A stretch of 64,000 bases of DNA. It comes from Anaerolineaceae bacterium. GTDB lineage: Bacteria; Chloroflexota; Anaerolineae; Anaerolineales; Anaerolineaceae. The stretch is from positions 1,240,001-1,304,000 of the forward strand of contig JARKPB010000008.1 of assembly GCA_029975475.1 (NCBI GenBank), written 5' to 3'. Positions 8,328-18,215 of the stretch are shown one piece after another. Position 1 is the first letter of the stretch; the number at the start of each line of letters is the position of its first letter. Below the pieces are notes generated by a model that worked only from the letters and a program-made list of their open reading frames with translations, did no database searches and had not been told where the DNA came from. A program made the position numbers and the translations under genes.

Positions 8328-9284
8328 TCAGGGGACCAGGGCGCTTAACACATCCGAACGAATCAGCCGCAACGCAGCTGGCGAGAGCAGGGTTACCATT
8401 AAAGCCGGGAAGATCAACAGCGCCATGGGGATCAGCATTTTTAAGGGCGCCTTATGGGCTTCTTCCTCAGCGTGCTGGCGGCGTTTGACGCGCATTTGAT
8501 CGGACTGAACCCGCAATACGCGCGCCATGGAGACGCCGAGCAATTCAGACTGGATGACCGCGGCCACAAATGAGGTTAATTCGGGAATGCCGATGCGGTC
8601 AGCCATATCCCGCAGCGCTTCGCGGCGCAGCTTCCCCAGCTGAACTTCGCGAATGACGCGGGCGAACATCAAAGAGAGATCCGTCTGCCATTTTTCGGAC
8701 ACTTTCGCCATGGCAGCGTCAAACCCCAGACCGGCCTCGACGCAGATGGTGAGCAGGTCAAGGGCATCCGGCATTGCTTTGCGCACTTCACGCTGACGCC
8801 GGCTGATTTTGGAACGGATATACAGTTCCGGGAAGAAGAAGCCAAGTACCGTCAGGCCCAGCCCAAGGATCAGTTTAAGGGCAGGGCTCCAGCTCATCCG
8901 TCCGAAGGTGAAAACCAGCAGCATTAAACCGCCAAACACGCCCGCCATGATAAATTGACCGGCGAGAAAGATGGTGGGGTCAATGTTGCCGGGGCTGCCG
9001 GCCAGTTCAAGCTTTCTGTTAATTGATTGCAGGGCGTTCTGGGGGGTGAACCGGATGGCGATTTCACCCAGTTTCCGCGCGATCGGGTAAATGACGCGCT
9101 CGGTGAAAGGCTGAGCCATCTCGATCTTTTCCAGGTCAACCTGTTCGCCGCGCTGGGCGAATTCTTCCAGGCGGGCGATCAATTCGGTATCATCCTGGGT
9201 GGACTGGGGATTGCGCAGCCCGATTGCGACCAGCACCCCCGCGCCGATGATGACGATTAAGGCGATGATTATGATCACGACCAT
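8328..9284 (-). CDS. tadC: Tad pilus inner-membrane protein TadC
   Basis: 318 residues, type II secretion F-domain protein. It has an N-terminal membrane segment (residues 2-22), paired membrane helices at about 105-150, the F domain (RKAMPDALDLLTICVEAGLG is its signature start) and a C-terminal hydrophobic pair ending IPMALLIFPALMVTLLSPA. TadB and TadC form the membrane platform that the CpaF ATPase acts on during Flp pilus assembly. The gene follows tadB by 12 bases. Confidence 0.93.
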   Translation of the reverse strand: MVVIIIIALIVIIGAGVLVAIGLRNPQSTQDDTELIARLEEFAQRGEQVDLEKIEMAQPFTERVIYPIARKLGEIAIRFTPQNALQSINRKLELAGSPGNIDPTIFLAGQFIMAGVFGGLMLLVFTFGRMSWSPALKLILGLGLTVLGFFFPELYIRSKISRRQREVRKAMPDALDLLTICVEAGLGFDAAMAKVSEKWQTDLSLMFARVIREVQLGKLRREALRDMADRIGIPELTSFVAAVIQSELLGVSMARVLRVQSDQMRVKRRQHAEEEAHKAPLKMLIPMALLIFPALMVTLLSPAALRLIRSDVLSALVP

Positions 9285-9296
9285 TGGAATGCCTCG

Positions 9297-10286
9297 TTAA
9301 ATCTCGACTTCGCCAACTTTCTGCATGACAAAATAGCCAATAATAATGAGCAGACCCGCCACCCCGAGGGCTAAATACCCGCAGGGGAAGTTTTTATTCA
9401 CATCCGGGTGCCAGAATTCGCTAATATAATCGCGGTTCAGCAGGTAAAGGATGCCGATCACGATCAGCGGCAGGAGGGAGAGAAATTTGCCCGAGTAGGA
9501 AACCTGAGAGGTCAGGACGCGAATTTCGCCTTTAATTCGAACCCGCTCGCGAATGGTGAAGGAGATCGTATCCAGAATTTCGGCGAGGTTGCCGCCAACC
9601 TCGCGCTGGACATTGATCGCGGTAATCACCAGATCGAGATCCGGAGAGGGGATGCGGCGGAGCAGGTTCTCCAGGGCGCGCTCCATCGGCACGCCGAGCT
9701 GCATTTCCTGAACAACGCGGCGGAATTCATCGCAAATCGGGGGCGGGAGCTCCTTGCTGATGGCTTCCATCGCCTGCATGGTCGAGTATCCGGCGCGCAA
9801 ACCGTTGACCATCAGGTTGAGCATATCCCCGAGCTGTTCGTCAAATTTATGCAGCCGTTTTTCCTGCTGCCTTTTTACATAGCCGCCAGGCAAGATGAGG
9901 CCGATGACCACACCCACCAAACCGAAGAGGACAGACTGGCCGCCAATGTACCAGGCGACGAACCCAACCCCGATGGCAGCGATGATCATTGTGGCGACAT
10001 ATTCGCCCGGCTTCAATTTCAGGTCCGCCCGGGCAAGGTCGCGGGCGATGCGTTCGCCAAAGGAAGAACCGGCGACCTTGGAGTTAAGCCAGGTAGTCAG
10101 CGGAGTGCTGCGCACCCGCTCTGTTTCCGCGCTGGCCTTCTGTTTGGCGGGTTCAACATAACGACCCATACGTTCTTCGACTTCTGTGCGGCTGCTGGAG
10201 ACGGTAACCGCAATACCGATCAGCAATAGAAGAACCGCTACAACGCCGCCGACGATGAGTACGAGTGTCAGGTTCATAAGCAGCAC
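9297..10286 (-). CDS. tadB: Tad pilus inner-membrane protein TadB
   Basis: 329 residues, the partner of TadC. An N-terminal membrane helix (7-28) is followed by a soluble segment, a membrane pair near 95-135, and an F domain with the signature FDEQLGDMLNLMVNGLRAGYS and the EVGGNLAEIL motif, then two C-terminal membrane helices. It lies between cpaF (18 bases) and tadC (12 bases). Order and lengths match Tad loci of Actinobacteria and Chloroflexota. Confidence 0.94.
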   Translation of the reverse strand: MLLMNLTLVLIVGGVVAVLLLLIGIAVTVSSSRTEVEERMGRYVEPAKQKASAETERVRSTPLTTWLNSKVAGSSFGERIARDLARADLKLKPGEYVATMIIAAIGVGFVAWYIGGQSVLFGLVGVVIGLILPGGYVKRQQEKRLHKFDEQLGDMLNLMVNGLRAGYSTMQAMEAISKELPPPICDEFRRVVQEMQLGVPMERALENLLRRIPSPDLDLVITAINVQREVGGNLAEILDTISFTIRERVRIKGEIRVLTSQVSYSGKFLSLLPLIVIGILYLLNRDYISEFWHPDVNKNFPCGYLALGVAGLLIIIGYFVMQKVGEVEI

Positions 10287-10304
10287 CTATTTGATCAAGC
10301 CGAT

Positions 10305-11693
10305 TTACCGACGCCCTGCCCCAAAGACAGTAATCGGCAGGTGAATACCGGCATCCTCGATTCGATCCATAAATTTAGGACGCAGGCCCGTGGGCCGCAG
10401 GCGCCCGATCACTTTGCCGTTCTCCATGCCCTGCTGTTCAAAGACGAAGATGTCGGTCATGGTAATCACTTCGCCTTCCATGCCGGTCACTTCAGTGATG
10501 TTGGTGACCTTGCGGGTACCGTCGCGCATACGCTCCTGGTGAATCACCAGGTTGATGGCGGAAGCGATCTGTTCGCGGATCGCCCGGATGGGAAGTTCCA
10601 TCCCCGCCATCATGGTCATGGTTTCCAGACGGGCGAGGGTATCGCGCGGGCTGTTGGAGTGGCAGGTGGTCATGGAACCATCATGACCGGTATTCATCGC
10701 CTGGAGCATATCCAGGGCGGCTTCATCACGAATTTCACCGACGATAATGCGGTCGGGGCGCATTCGGAGGGCATTGACCACCAAGGCGCGGATGGTGATT
10801 TCACCCTTGCCTTCAATGTTCATCGGGCGCGATTCCAGCGTGACGACGTGCTCCTGGCGAAGCTGGAGTTCGGCCGCGTTCTCAATGGTCAAAATGCGTT
10901 CATCAGCGGGGATAAACCCGGAGAGGACATTCAGAAGGGTGGTTTTCCCGGAACCGGTACCGCCGGAAATCACGATGTTCAGGCGAGCCTTGACACAGGC
11001 ATCCAGAAATTGGACCGCCTCAGGTGTAATGGATCCAAACTGGATCATCTGGTCCACCGTAATTGGGTTGCGGGCAAATTTACGGATGGTGATCACCGGT
11101 CCAACCAGTGAGATGGGCGGAATGACGGCATTCACACGCGAGCCGTCCGGCAAACGGGCGTCCACGTAAGGGCTGCTCTCATCTACACGGCGGCCGAGAG
11201 GAGAAACGATCCTCTCAATGATGCGCATGACGTGTTCATTTGATTCAAAAGTCAGCGGTACCCGCGCAATTTTCCCGCGCCGTTCCACGTAGATGTTTTT
11301 GGCGCCGTTGACCATAATTTCTGTGATGGTATCGTCTTCCAGAAGGGGCTGGAGCGGGCCAAAGCCGAGGATTTCAGCGGCGATCTGCTCAAACAAACGG
11401 GCTCGCTCTGGCCTTGAGAGGACGATGTTTTCTTCGTTGAGAATTTGTTCAAATAATTCCTGGATGGTGCGGCGGACTTCATTGGTGCGCGAGACATCCA
11501 TGGTTGGGTCCAACCCGGCGAGCAGCTTAGCCTGAACCCGATTCTTCAGGTCAGCGTAAGCGCTTTGCATTTGCGGCTGAGTAGGCATCGCGATGCGGCG
11601 GGCCGGCACATTCTGCGCCGCTGAGGCGCCGTCGCGCTGGCTGTTATCGACCGGGGCTTCCCCCCCTGCCTGGATCCTTTTCAAAATCGACAT
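10305..11693 (-). CDS. cpaF: Tad pilus assembly ATPase CpaF/TadA
   Basis: 462 residues, secretion-superfamily hexameric ATPase that powers Flp pilus assembly. The N-terminal domain is followed by GFGPLQPLLEDDTITEIMVNG (110-130, typical of CpaF), Walker A GGTGSGKTT at 244-252, the Asp box, Walker B IIVGEIRDEAALD, and the His box TGHDGSMTTCHS. The linker before the core is proline/glutamine-rich. Complete, with no missing catalytic residue. Confidence 0.96.
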   Translation of the reverse strand: MSILKRIQAGGEAPVDNSQRDGASAAQNVPARRIAMPTQPQMQSAYADLKNRVQAKLLAGLDPTMDVSRTNEVRRTIQELFEQILNEENIVLSRPERARLFEQIAAEILGFGPLQPLLEDDTITEIMVNGAKNIYVERRGKIARVPLTFESNEHVMRIIERIVSPLGRRVDESSPYVDARLPDGSRVNAVIPPISLVGPVITIRKFARNPITVDQMIQFGSITPEAVQFLDACVKARLNIVISGGTGSGKTTLLNVLSGFIPADERILTIENAAELQLRQEHVVTLESRPMNIEGKGEITIRALVVNALRMRPDRIIVGEIRDEAALDMLQAMNTGHDGSMTTCHSNSPRDTLARLETMTMMAGMELPIRAIREQIASAINLVIHQERMRDGTRKVTNITEVTGMEGEVITMTDIFVFEQQGMENGKVIGRLRPTGLRPKFMDRIEDAGIHLPITVFGAGRR

Positions 11694-11724
11694 AACCTTA
11701 CACTCCTAAACGAGTTTACCGTTA

Positions 11725-12951
11725 TCACTTTTTGGGAGTTTCCACACCGGCTTCCTGCTTGCTGATGCGTTCTTTAACATATTCAGCGATTTTTTGAACG
11801 GCTTTGGCGGTCTGAGACTCGCGGTTGCTGATCATGAGCGGTACCCCGCGGTTGATTGATTCGGTGACGATGCGGTCTTCAAAGGGGATGGTGAGCGGGA
11901 TCTCCTGTTTGAGCGATTCGGCCACCCGCTCGGGAGAAATCCCCACGCGGCGGTCAAATTTGTTCATGATGAAAGTAACGCGCTCTTTGGTCGGTATCCC
12001 GCCCATGTTTAACAACTTCAGGAAGGTATTGGCGTTCTTAATGGCCGGAATTTCCTGGGTGGTCAGCAAGATGATCTGATCAGCCACATCCAGCGCACCG
12101 GAAACAGCATCCGTCAGATAGGAAGACGTATCGACCACGACGTAAGCAAAAACCTGACGCAGAAATTGAAGCAATTTGGTGAACTGCTCACCGGTTACCC
12201 GCAGCGCGTCTTCAGGTGTTGGGGGGGCGATGAGCAGAAATAGACCGGAGGACGGGTGTTTAACCGCCACTTCACGAACAACTTCACCGTCCAGTTCGTC
12301 TACCCGGGGCGTCAGGTCCACGATCGAGTTTTTACCCTGTTCGTTGAGGAAAACCGCAACATCGCCAAACTGGAGGTTGCCGTCCACCAGGATGGTCTCG
12401 CTTTCCGGGGTATGCAGGGCTAAGGCGAGGTTGGTGGCGAGGGTGGTCACGCCGTTTCCACCTTTCGGACTGTAAACGACAATCACCTTGCCGTTTGGCG
12501 CGAGCGAACGCAGCCCACCCAGGCCGCCCGCTCCAGCGCCAGCGGCTGTGGTCTTCTTGCGCTCCTCCTGAGCCATCGCTCCCGCGCGTTTTATGGCGGA
12601 GGTCAAATCATCGATCATGGGAGGTTTGGTCAGGAAGTCGCGCGCGCCGGCGAGCATGGCGCGGCGCATATAGTTTGAATCATTCTGAACAGACAGGATG
12701 ACAACCTGCACGAAGGGAACTTTCTTGCGGATTCCTTCGGTCGCCGCGATGCCGTCCATGTCCGGCATGTTGATGTCCATGATGGCCACATCCGGCTTGA
12801 GCTTATCGGTGATGTCTATCGCTTCCCGTCCCGTGCGGGCTGTGCCCACCACTTCGATGCTGGCGTCGAAGGAAAGCATACGCTGGATCATTTCGCGGGT
12901 TTCCGCGATATCATCCACGATAAGCACTCGGATTTTATCCTGCGTCACCAT
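11725..12951 (-). CDS. cpaE: CpaE-like pilus localisation ATPase with N-terminal receiver domain
   Basis: 408 residues. Residues 5-122 form a response-regulator receiver domain with phospho-acceptor Asp59 (VAIMDINMPDMDG) and a conserved TKP lysine. After a linker, residues 153-385 form a ParA/MinD-type ATPase with deviant Walker A KGGNGVTT (163-170). CpaE places the pilus machine at the cell pole. Many CpaE proteins have a degenerate receiver; here the acceptor Asp and the acidic pocket are intact, so phosphorylation could control pilus assembly. No dedicated kinase lies in the locus. Confidence 0.9.
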   Translation of the reverse strand: MVTQDKIRVLIVDDIAETREMIQRMLSFDASIEVVGTARTGREAIDITDKLKPDVAIMDINMPDMDGIAATEGIRKKVPFVQVVILSVQNDSNYMRRAMLAGARDFLTKPPMIDDLTSAIKRAGAMAQEERKKTTAAGAGAGGLGGLRSLAPNGKVIVVYSPKGGNGVTTLATNLALALHTPESETILVDGNLQFGDVAVFLNEQGKNSIVDLTPRVDELDGEVVREVAVKHPSSGLFLLIAPPTPEDALRVTGEQFTKLLQFLRQVFAYVVVDTSSYLTDAVSGALDVADQIILLTTQEIPAIKNANTFLKLLNMGGIPTKERVTFIMNKFDRRVGISPERVAESLKQEIPLTIPFEDRIVTESINRGVPLMISNRESQTAKAVQKIAEYVKERISKQEAGVETPKK

Positions 12952-12991
12952 TTGCCATCCTGTCTGTTGCGATTCTATCGGTTATCTGCGG

Positions 12992-14107
12992 TTACGGCTG
13001 CGGCTGCTGCGGATTGGTTACCACAGGCGAGGTAGTGCGGGGATACGCCGGATAGATCAGTTCATTGATCCGGGTATCAAAGGCATAGGGCAGCTTGGCA
13101 GGGAGGGCAATATTGCGCTGATCCATCACAAACTGCATGGTCACCGGTTCGGTCACGATTTGTTGATTATCGCCGGCCGAGCGCAGCGCCAGATTGATGT
13201 TCGCCCCGGACTGCATCAGGTAATACATCATGACCGCGTCCTGCGGGGTGACCACCAGGGTAATGGAAGTTGGGTCAGGCGGCGGTTCAGCGCCTTCCTG
13301 CGGTTGGGCAACGGTTTGCTGGGTCTGAGCCTGGTCAGGGTTATCGCTGGTATTGATGGGGAATTTCCCGAGACGGAGGACGGCGGCATCCTGCACGACC
13401 GTCTGGCAGACCAGGCGCGGCCGGCCCGTCTCGGAGGGCAAAACATAGACCGGCTGATTAAAAGCAGTATCCAGTTCAAACCGGCCCTGAGATGAGAGCG
13501 CCCCCCCACTGGTGATGGTCGTGGAAGCGGTGACGCCGGTTTCGGTCGCCCCGGGAGCCATAACCGTGGCAGTGTAGTTTGGCAGGCGGGATTGGAAGGT
13601 CGGGTCGACGTCAATGAAGGTCATACAGGCGATGATCATGACGTGATCTCCGGGCTGGGGGGCAAAATTAACCCCCGTGGTGGCGTTAATCGGCACCGCG
13701 ATGGCAGCTTTGCCCGGATCAATCTGGAAGGCGGTTTTTGAACCCGGGGAAGAATCGGTCACCAGATTGCGGGTGAGGAAGATCTGAGCCTCCAGATCAT
13801 ACTTGGCGCGCATGCCGATGACATCGTTGATATCCTGGAAATAGAGATTCTGGGGAACTTTTTCCGCGGGCAGTTCCACCGTTTGAAGCACGTCCGCGGT
13901 GATGATGGCGCCGCGGGGAATATACTGCACGGTGATCACCACCGGGACCAGGTTTTGTTGCACCTGGCTGCCGCCTTCATTGGGCATTGGCAAGGGTGAG
14001 GCGGCCTGATTGCGGAAAAATATGAAATAAAACGCAGCCAGTGCGATGATCAGGATCAACGCGATGATGATGAAAATTGTTCCGGTACGACGTCTGCCTC
14101 CAGCCAT
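12992..14107 (-). CDS. cpaB: Flp pilus assembly protein CpaB/RcpC
   Basis: 371 residues. A single N-terminal membrane helix (about 10-30) anchors an extracytoplasmic SAF-type domain (PRGAIITADVLQTVELPAEKV), followed by a RcpC/CpaB domain with PGKAAIAVPINATTGVNFAP and a proline/glutamine-rich stretch. In diderms CpaB works with the outer-membrane secretin; no secretin gene is present here, so in this probably single-membrane cell it must span the wall in another way. First gene after a terminator-like hairpin downstream of the pilin genes. Confidence 0.85.
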   Translation of the reverse strand: MAGGRRRTGTIFIIIALILIIALAAFYFIFFRNQAASPLPMPNEGGSQVQQNLVPVVITVQYIPRGAIITADVLQTVELPAEKVPQNLYFQDINDVIGMRAKYDLEAQIFLTRNLVTDSSPGSKTAFQIDPGKAAIAVPINATTGVNFAPQPGDHVMIIACMTFIDVDPTFQSRLPNYTATVMAPGATETGVTASTTITSGGALSSQGRFELDTAFNQPVYVLPSETGRPRLVCQTVVQDAAVLRLGKFPINTSDNPDQAQTQQTVAQPQEGAEPPPDPTSITLVVTPQDAVMMYYLMQSGANINLALRSAGDNQQIVTEPVTMQFVMDQRNIALPAKLPYAFDTRINELIYPAYPRTTSPVVTNPQQPQP

Positions 14108-14143
14108 AGGAGCCTCCTGTTATTTCTTTGGAACCTGATATTT

Positions 14144-14149
14144 ATTATA
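14144..14149 (-). promoter_or_regulatory. Possible -10 box before cpaB
   Basis: An exact TATAAT on the minus strand 36 bases upstream of the cpaB start, downstream of the pilin terminator. No convincing -35 box, so a separate promoter for the assembly genes is possible but unproven. Confidence 0.3.
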
Positions 14150-14236
14150 CGGCAATCCTTTCTCAGGACACCTTGCGCGGGCTTTACAATTTGGTAATCC
14201 CCACAGATCAGGGTTGCAAGGTTCAGGCCAGCCTGA

Positions 14237-14271
14237 GGAAAAGTAAGAGCCGCTGCGATACCGAGCGGCTC
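14237..14271 (-). terminator. Terminator after the pilin genes
   Basis: Stem GAGCCGCT / AGCGGCTC (14247-14271, 9-base loop), followed on the minus strand by the T-rich TTACTTTTCC. It lies 31 bases after the second pilin stop and before cpaB. This would let pilin mRNA be made in excess over the assembly genes. Confidence 0.6.
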
Positions 14272-14302
14272 CTGTGTTCCTGTGGTTTAAAGGGTCAGAT
14301 GG

Positions 14303-14449
14303 CTATATCGTCGCGGTGATCCGACTGAAAACCTCACCCAGCGAGGTCCCCAGCAAGGTCAAGATGACTAAAATAACAAGGGCGATCAAAACGATCACAA
14401 AGGCGTATTCCACCAGACCCTGGCCGCGGTACTTTATGAAGAGATCCAT
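14303..14449 (-). CDS. flp: Flp-family type IVb pilin (second copy)
   Basis: 48 residues from the ATG at 14449, chosen because AGGAGG stands 9 bases upstream; a longer frame runs further up but has no ribosome binding site. It shows the Flp signature: a short basic leader ending in Gly (MDLFIKYRGQG), then LVEYAFVIV and an all-hydrophobic helix. Glu13 of the mature-start motif and Tyr are conserved. It would be processed by a prepilin peptidase and polymerised into the Tad pilus. Paralogue of the gene just upstream. Confidence 0.9.
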   Translation of the reverse strand: MDLFIKYRGQGLVEYAFVIVLIALVILVILTLLGTSLGEVFSRITATI

Positions 14450-14503
14450 AGCCCGGTCCCTCCTGCGCAAACCCTGGCGAAGCGATTTGGCTCCTTTTAT
14501 GAA

Positions 14504-14536
14504 AGAATGGCTCCTGAAAAAAACTGGAGCCATTCT
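14504..14536 (-). other. Perfect hairpin between the two pilin genes
   Basis: An 11-bp perfect stem (AGAATGGCTCC / GGAGCCATTCT) with an 11-base loop, midway between the two flp genes. On the minus strand there is no U-tract after it, so a role as mRNA 3'-end stabiliser or RNase barrier for the upstream pilin message is more likely than termination. Confidence 0.6.
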
Positions 14537-14589
14537 CGCTTGGTTTTTTGACGATGGAGTGTCAAGCACTCATGATAGGAGGTCTGGTT

Positions 14590-14736
14590 TTAGATAGCGC
14601 CAGTGATGCGGCTGAAAATAGCGCCAATGGTCGGGCCGAGGATAGCCAGAATGACAATCACGACAACGGCAACCAAAACAAGGATCAATGCATACTCAAC
14701 CAAACCCTGACCTTTCTCTTTCGGAGCGAACAACAT
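14590..14736 (-). CDS. flp: Flp-family type IVb pilin (first copy)
   Basis: 48 residues from the ATG at 14736. AAGGAGGTG, a near-perfect anti-16S match, stands 6 bases before this ATG, so upstream in-frame ATGs are rejected. The sequence has the short leader MLFAPKEKGQG, then LVEYALILV and a hydrophobic helix ending IFSRITGAI; the last residues resemble the second pilin (VFSRITATI). First gene of the Tad operon, with its own strong promoter. Likely the major pilin. Confidence 0.93.
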   Translation of the reverse strand: MLFAPKEKGQGLVEYALILVLVAVVVIVILAILGPTIGAIFSRITGAI

Positions 14737-14787
14737 GTTTTTCACCTCCTTCCTGTTCATAAAATGGTTAGTTAATAACCTAAGCAT

Positions 14788-14815
14788 ATTATAAGCAGCA
14801 CCTGCAAGATTACAA
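14788..14815 (-). promoter_or_regulatory. Promoter of the flp-tad operon
   Basis: On the minus strand: -35 TTGTAA (4 of 6), a 16-base spacer, -10 TATAAT (6 of 6). It gives a 5' leader of about 45 bases ahead of the first pilin. Confidence 0.6.
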
Positions 14816-14839
14816 TATCCTTAAAATTACAATTACCTT
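14809..14839. repeat. Direct repeats upstream of the flp promoter
   Basis: ATTACAATATCCTT (14809-14822) and ATTACAATTACCTT (14826-14839) are tandem copies with two differences, 17 bases apart, overlapping and just above the -35 box. Spacing and location suit an activator binding site (inference). Confidence 0.5.
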
Positions 14840-14850
14840 ACAAACTGGTT

Positions 14851-15651
14851 TCAGCTTTGTTGTAAAACGGCGAGCAAGTTCGTCTGCATTTGCGGTGAAA
14901 ACGAAGGAAGCGAGCGGCGTAAAAAGCGTTTAACCGCAGGGGCGGGATGGAGGTGGATCGTCTGGCGAAGGAAAAAGAGGGTTTCGTTCTCAGATTTTCG
15001 CGCCAGCAGAATTAATACCTCCAACAAATCGGGCTGTAATTCAGAGGTCAGGCGGTTAAACAACGGAGCAATGAGATTAAAGACCGCCGGCAAATTTTCA
15101 AAATTATCTTCTCTAACCAGGCGAATTAATAATTGCAAACCCGTGCGTTTATGAAGACTGGATTCTCGCAGCAGGAAGGAGGCGGACAGATCCAGCATGC
15201 GCGCCGGGCGGTCGCGCCGCAGCTGGGCTGTGCCTTCATCCAGCAGCATCTGGCGCACCGAGGCATCCTGGATGGCGGTCAGATTGTCCGTCAGGCGCGT
15301 TTCCAGCCATTCAGGGGGATCCAGCGGGAGGTAGCGGAGCAAACCGGCGCCAAGTAACTTAACTTCAAAATGCGGGTCAGCCAGGAGGACATCCACAACG
15401 CCCAGGGCAGCCTGGGGGTTTTCAAGGCACAGCTGACCGATTTGCAGACGCATCTGACGCACCACCAGCGGCGGCACATGATAAATTTCAAGCAAGGAGA
15501 CAGGTTTTACGGCCTTACCTTCGTGGAAAAGCACATCCGCATAGGTCTGCATCAGCCGGTTGACCGCAGCGCAGAATTCTTCCGGTCGGGTGAAAAGCCA
15601 GGAAATCTCATCAACCTGGATTTTTAGCCGGGCGAGCTGGACGGCGGGCAT
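14851..15651 (-). CDS. Alpha-helical repeat protein of unknown function
   Basis: 266 residues with no recognised motif. It is made almost wholly of amphipathic helices with leucine-rich pairs about 35-40 residues apart (for example VVDVLLADPHFEVKLLGAGL and LVREDNFENLPAVFNLIAPL), as in HEAT or DNA-alkylation-repeat proteins. No signal peptide or membrane helix. It follows proS by 18 bases on the same strand, so it is probably co-transcribed with it. A scaffold or binding role is a guess. Confidence 0.75.
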   Translation of the reverse strand: MPAVQLARLKIQVDEISWLFTRPEEFCAAVNRLMQTYADVLFHEGKAVKPVSLLEIYHVPPLVVRQMRLQIGQLCLENPQAALGVVDVLLADPHFEVKLLGAGLLRYLPLDPPEWLETRLTDNLTAIQDASVRQMLLDEGTAQLRRDRPARMLDLSASFLLRESSLHKRTGLQLLIRLVREDNFENLPAVFNLIAPLFNRLTSELQPDLLEVLILLARKSENETLFFLRQTIHLHPAPAVKRFLRRSLPSFSPQMQTNLLAVLQQS

Positions 15652-15669
15652 GAAAGCTGGCGAACCCTC

Positions 15670-17109
<1,440 letters not shown>

Positions 17110-17231
17110 TCAGGTTCTCTCGATATGTTTTTGATTGGCTGAATTATAAACGCTATCCAGCGCTTTTGCGCGGTTGAAACTGGTACGCTAATTGCAACAA
17201 TTTTCCCAACCAAACAGGAAAGGGGCACGCT

Positions 17232-18179
17232 ATGGACCAAGGCGCAGAAAATAAAGCACTGATTAAGAAACATGTGCTGGGTGTGGATGTCAGCCGCTGG
17301 CAGGCGAAGGTGGACTGGAAGCTGCTGAAACAGAACGGGGTTGAATTTGCGATTATCAAAGCCTCGCAGGGCAACTATCTGAGCGACGTGAAGCTAAAAG
17401 AACACCTGGAAGGCGCCAGCAAAGCCGGTTTGATCACCGCGCTGTATCACTGGCTTGACCCCTTGATCGGCGGCGAACAACAGGCGCAGTATTTTCTCAA
17501 TGTTACCAAAGGGCTCAAGTACAGTTTTATCGCCGCGGATGTGGAGCAGTACTGGGCGGACTGGTCGCAATGGGGCAAGGGAGCCATTACCAGCATCCTT
17601 TCGCCAAACCGGATCGCCAACTGTTTGAAAATTTTCCTGGATTATCTTGACACCCGCAAAGACTGCAAGCTGGTGGTCTACACGCGCGCGAATTTTATCA
17701 ACAATTACGCCGCCCCCGCGACTGCCTGGATCGGCGCTTATCCGCTCTGGCTGGCGTATTACCCGTTTAGCGCGGCGAGGGTGAAAATCACCTGGGATCA
17801 GTTAAAGGAACAATACAATCTGCCAGCCGCTCCTCCCCTGCCGCGCGGGGCGAGCAAGTGGACATTCTGGCAGTTTTCTGGCGATAAATTCAGCCTTCCG
17901 GGCGTATCCGGGGCGATCGATCTAAATGTTTTTAACGGCACCCGGGCAGAATTATTCAAGTTCGCCGGTCTGCCAGCCCCGGCTGAACCGCCCAAACCAG
18001 AAGAACCAAAGCCCGAACCGCCCAATCCTACCCCCACCCCGGAACCCACTCCGCCGCCAGACAACCCCGGCGACAGCGGAAGCGGCGGCATTCCGCCCGC
18101 GGATAACGGGTCATTAACGATAGAAGCCAGGCTGGCGCGTCTGGAAGCCGAAGCCAGGAAAAACGGCTGGCAAATTTAA
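17232..18179 (+). CDS. Glycoside hydrolase family 25 lysozyme-like protein
   Basis: 315 residues. Residues 15-240 form a GH25 muramidase barrel: VLGVDVSRWQ at the start of the barrel, an acidic DxE pair in AADVEQYW (catalytic region), and YHW in between. GH25 enzymes cleave the N-acetylmuramic acid to N-acetylglucosamine bond of peptidoglycan. A proline-rich linker (about 250-290) follows, then a short charged helix (IEARLARLEAEARKNGWQ). There is no signal peptide, so export would need a holin-like or other route. No other phage genes flank it. The ribosome binding site AGGAAAGG precedes the ATG. Confidence 0.88.
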   Translation: MDQGAENKALIKKHVLGVDVSRWQAKVDWKLLKQNGVEFAIIKASQGNYLSDVKLKEHLEGASKAGLITALYHWLDPLIGGEQQAQYFLNVTKGLKYSFIAADVEQYWADWSQWGKGAITSILSPNRIANCLKIFLDYLDTRKDCKLVVYTRANFINNYAAPATAWIGAYPLWLAYYPFSAARVKITWDQLKEQYNLPAAPPLPRGASKWTFWQFSGDKFSLPGVSGAIDLNVFNGTRAELFKFAGLPAPAEPPKPEEPKPEPPNPTPTPEPTPPPDNPGDSGSGGIPPADNGSLTIEARLARLEAEARKNGWQI

Positions 18180-18187
18180 AGGGATGG

Positions 18188-18215
18188 AAAACCGCCCGTT
18201 CAAACGGGCGGTTTT
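18188..18215. terminator. Bidirectional terminator between GH25 gene and recJ
   Basis: AAAACCGCCCGTT / AACGGGCGGTTTT forms a long GC-rich stem with A-tract before and T-tract after, so it works in both directions. The recJ stop codon (18214-18216) overlaps its right edge. Confidence 0.9.

Noticed and set aside
9408-10229. 273-codon open frame on the plus strand
   Set aside because: Antisense shadow of tadB in GC-rich DNA; His/Gln/Asp-rich, with no motif.
10341-11111. 256-codon open frame on the plus strand
   Set aside because: Antisense shadow of cpaF, which has all ATPase motifs on the other strand.
12698-13495. 265-codon open frame on the plus strand
   Set aside because: Antisense shadow spanning cpaE and cpaB; composition of a chance frame.
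17150-17185. CGCTATCCAGCG and nearby short palindromes between proS and the GH25 gene
   Set aside because: Short and imperfect; no clear pairing with promoter elements beyond a TATAAT on the proS side, so not listed as an operator.
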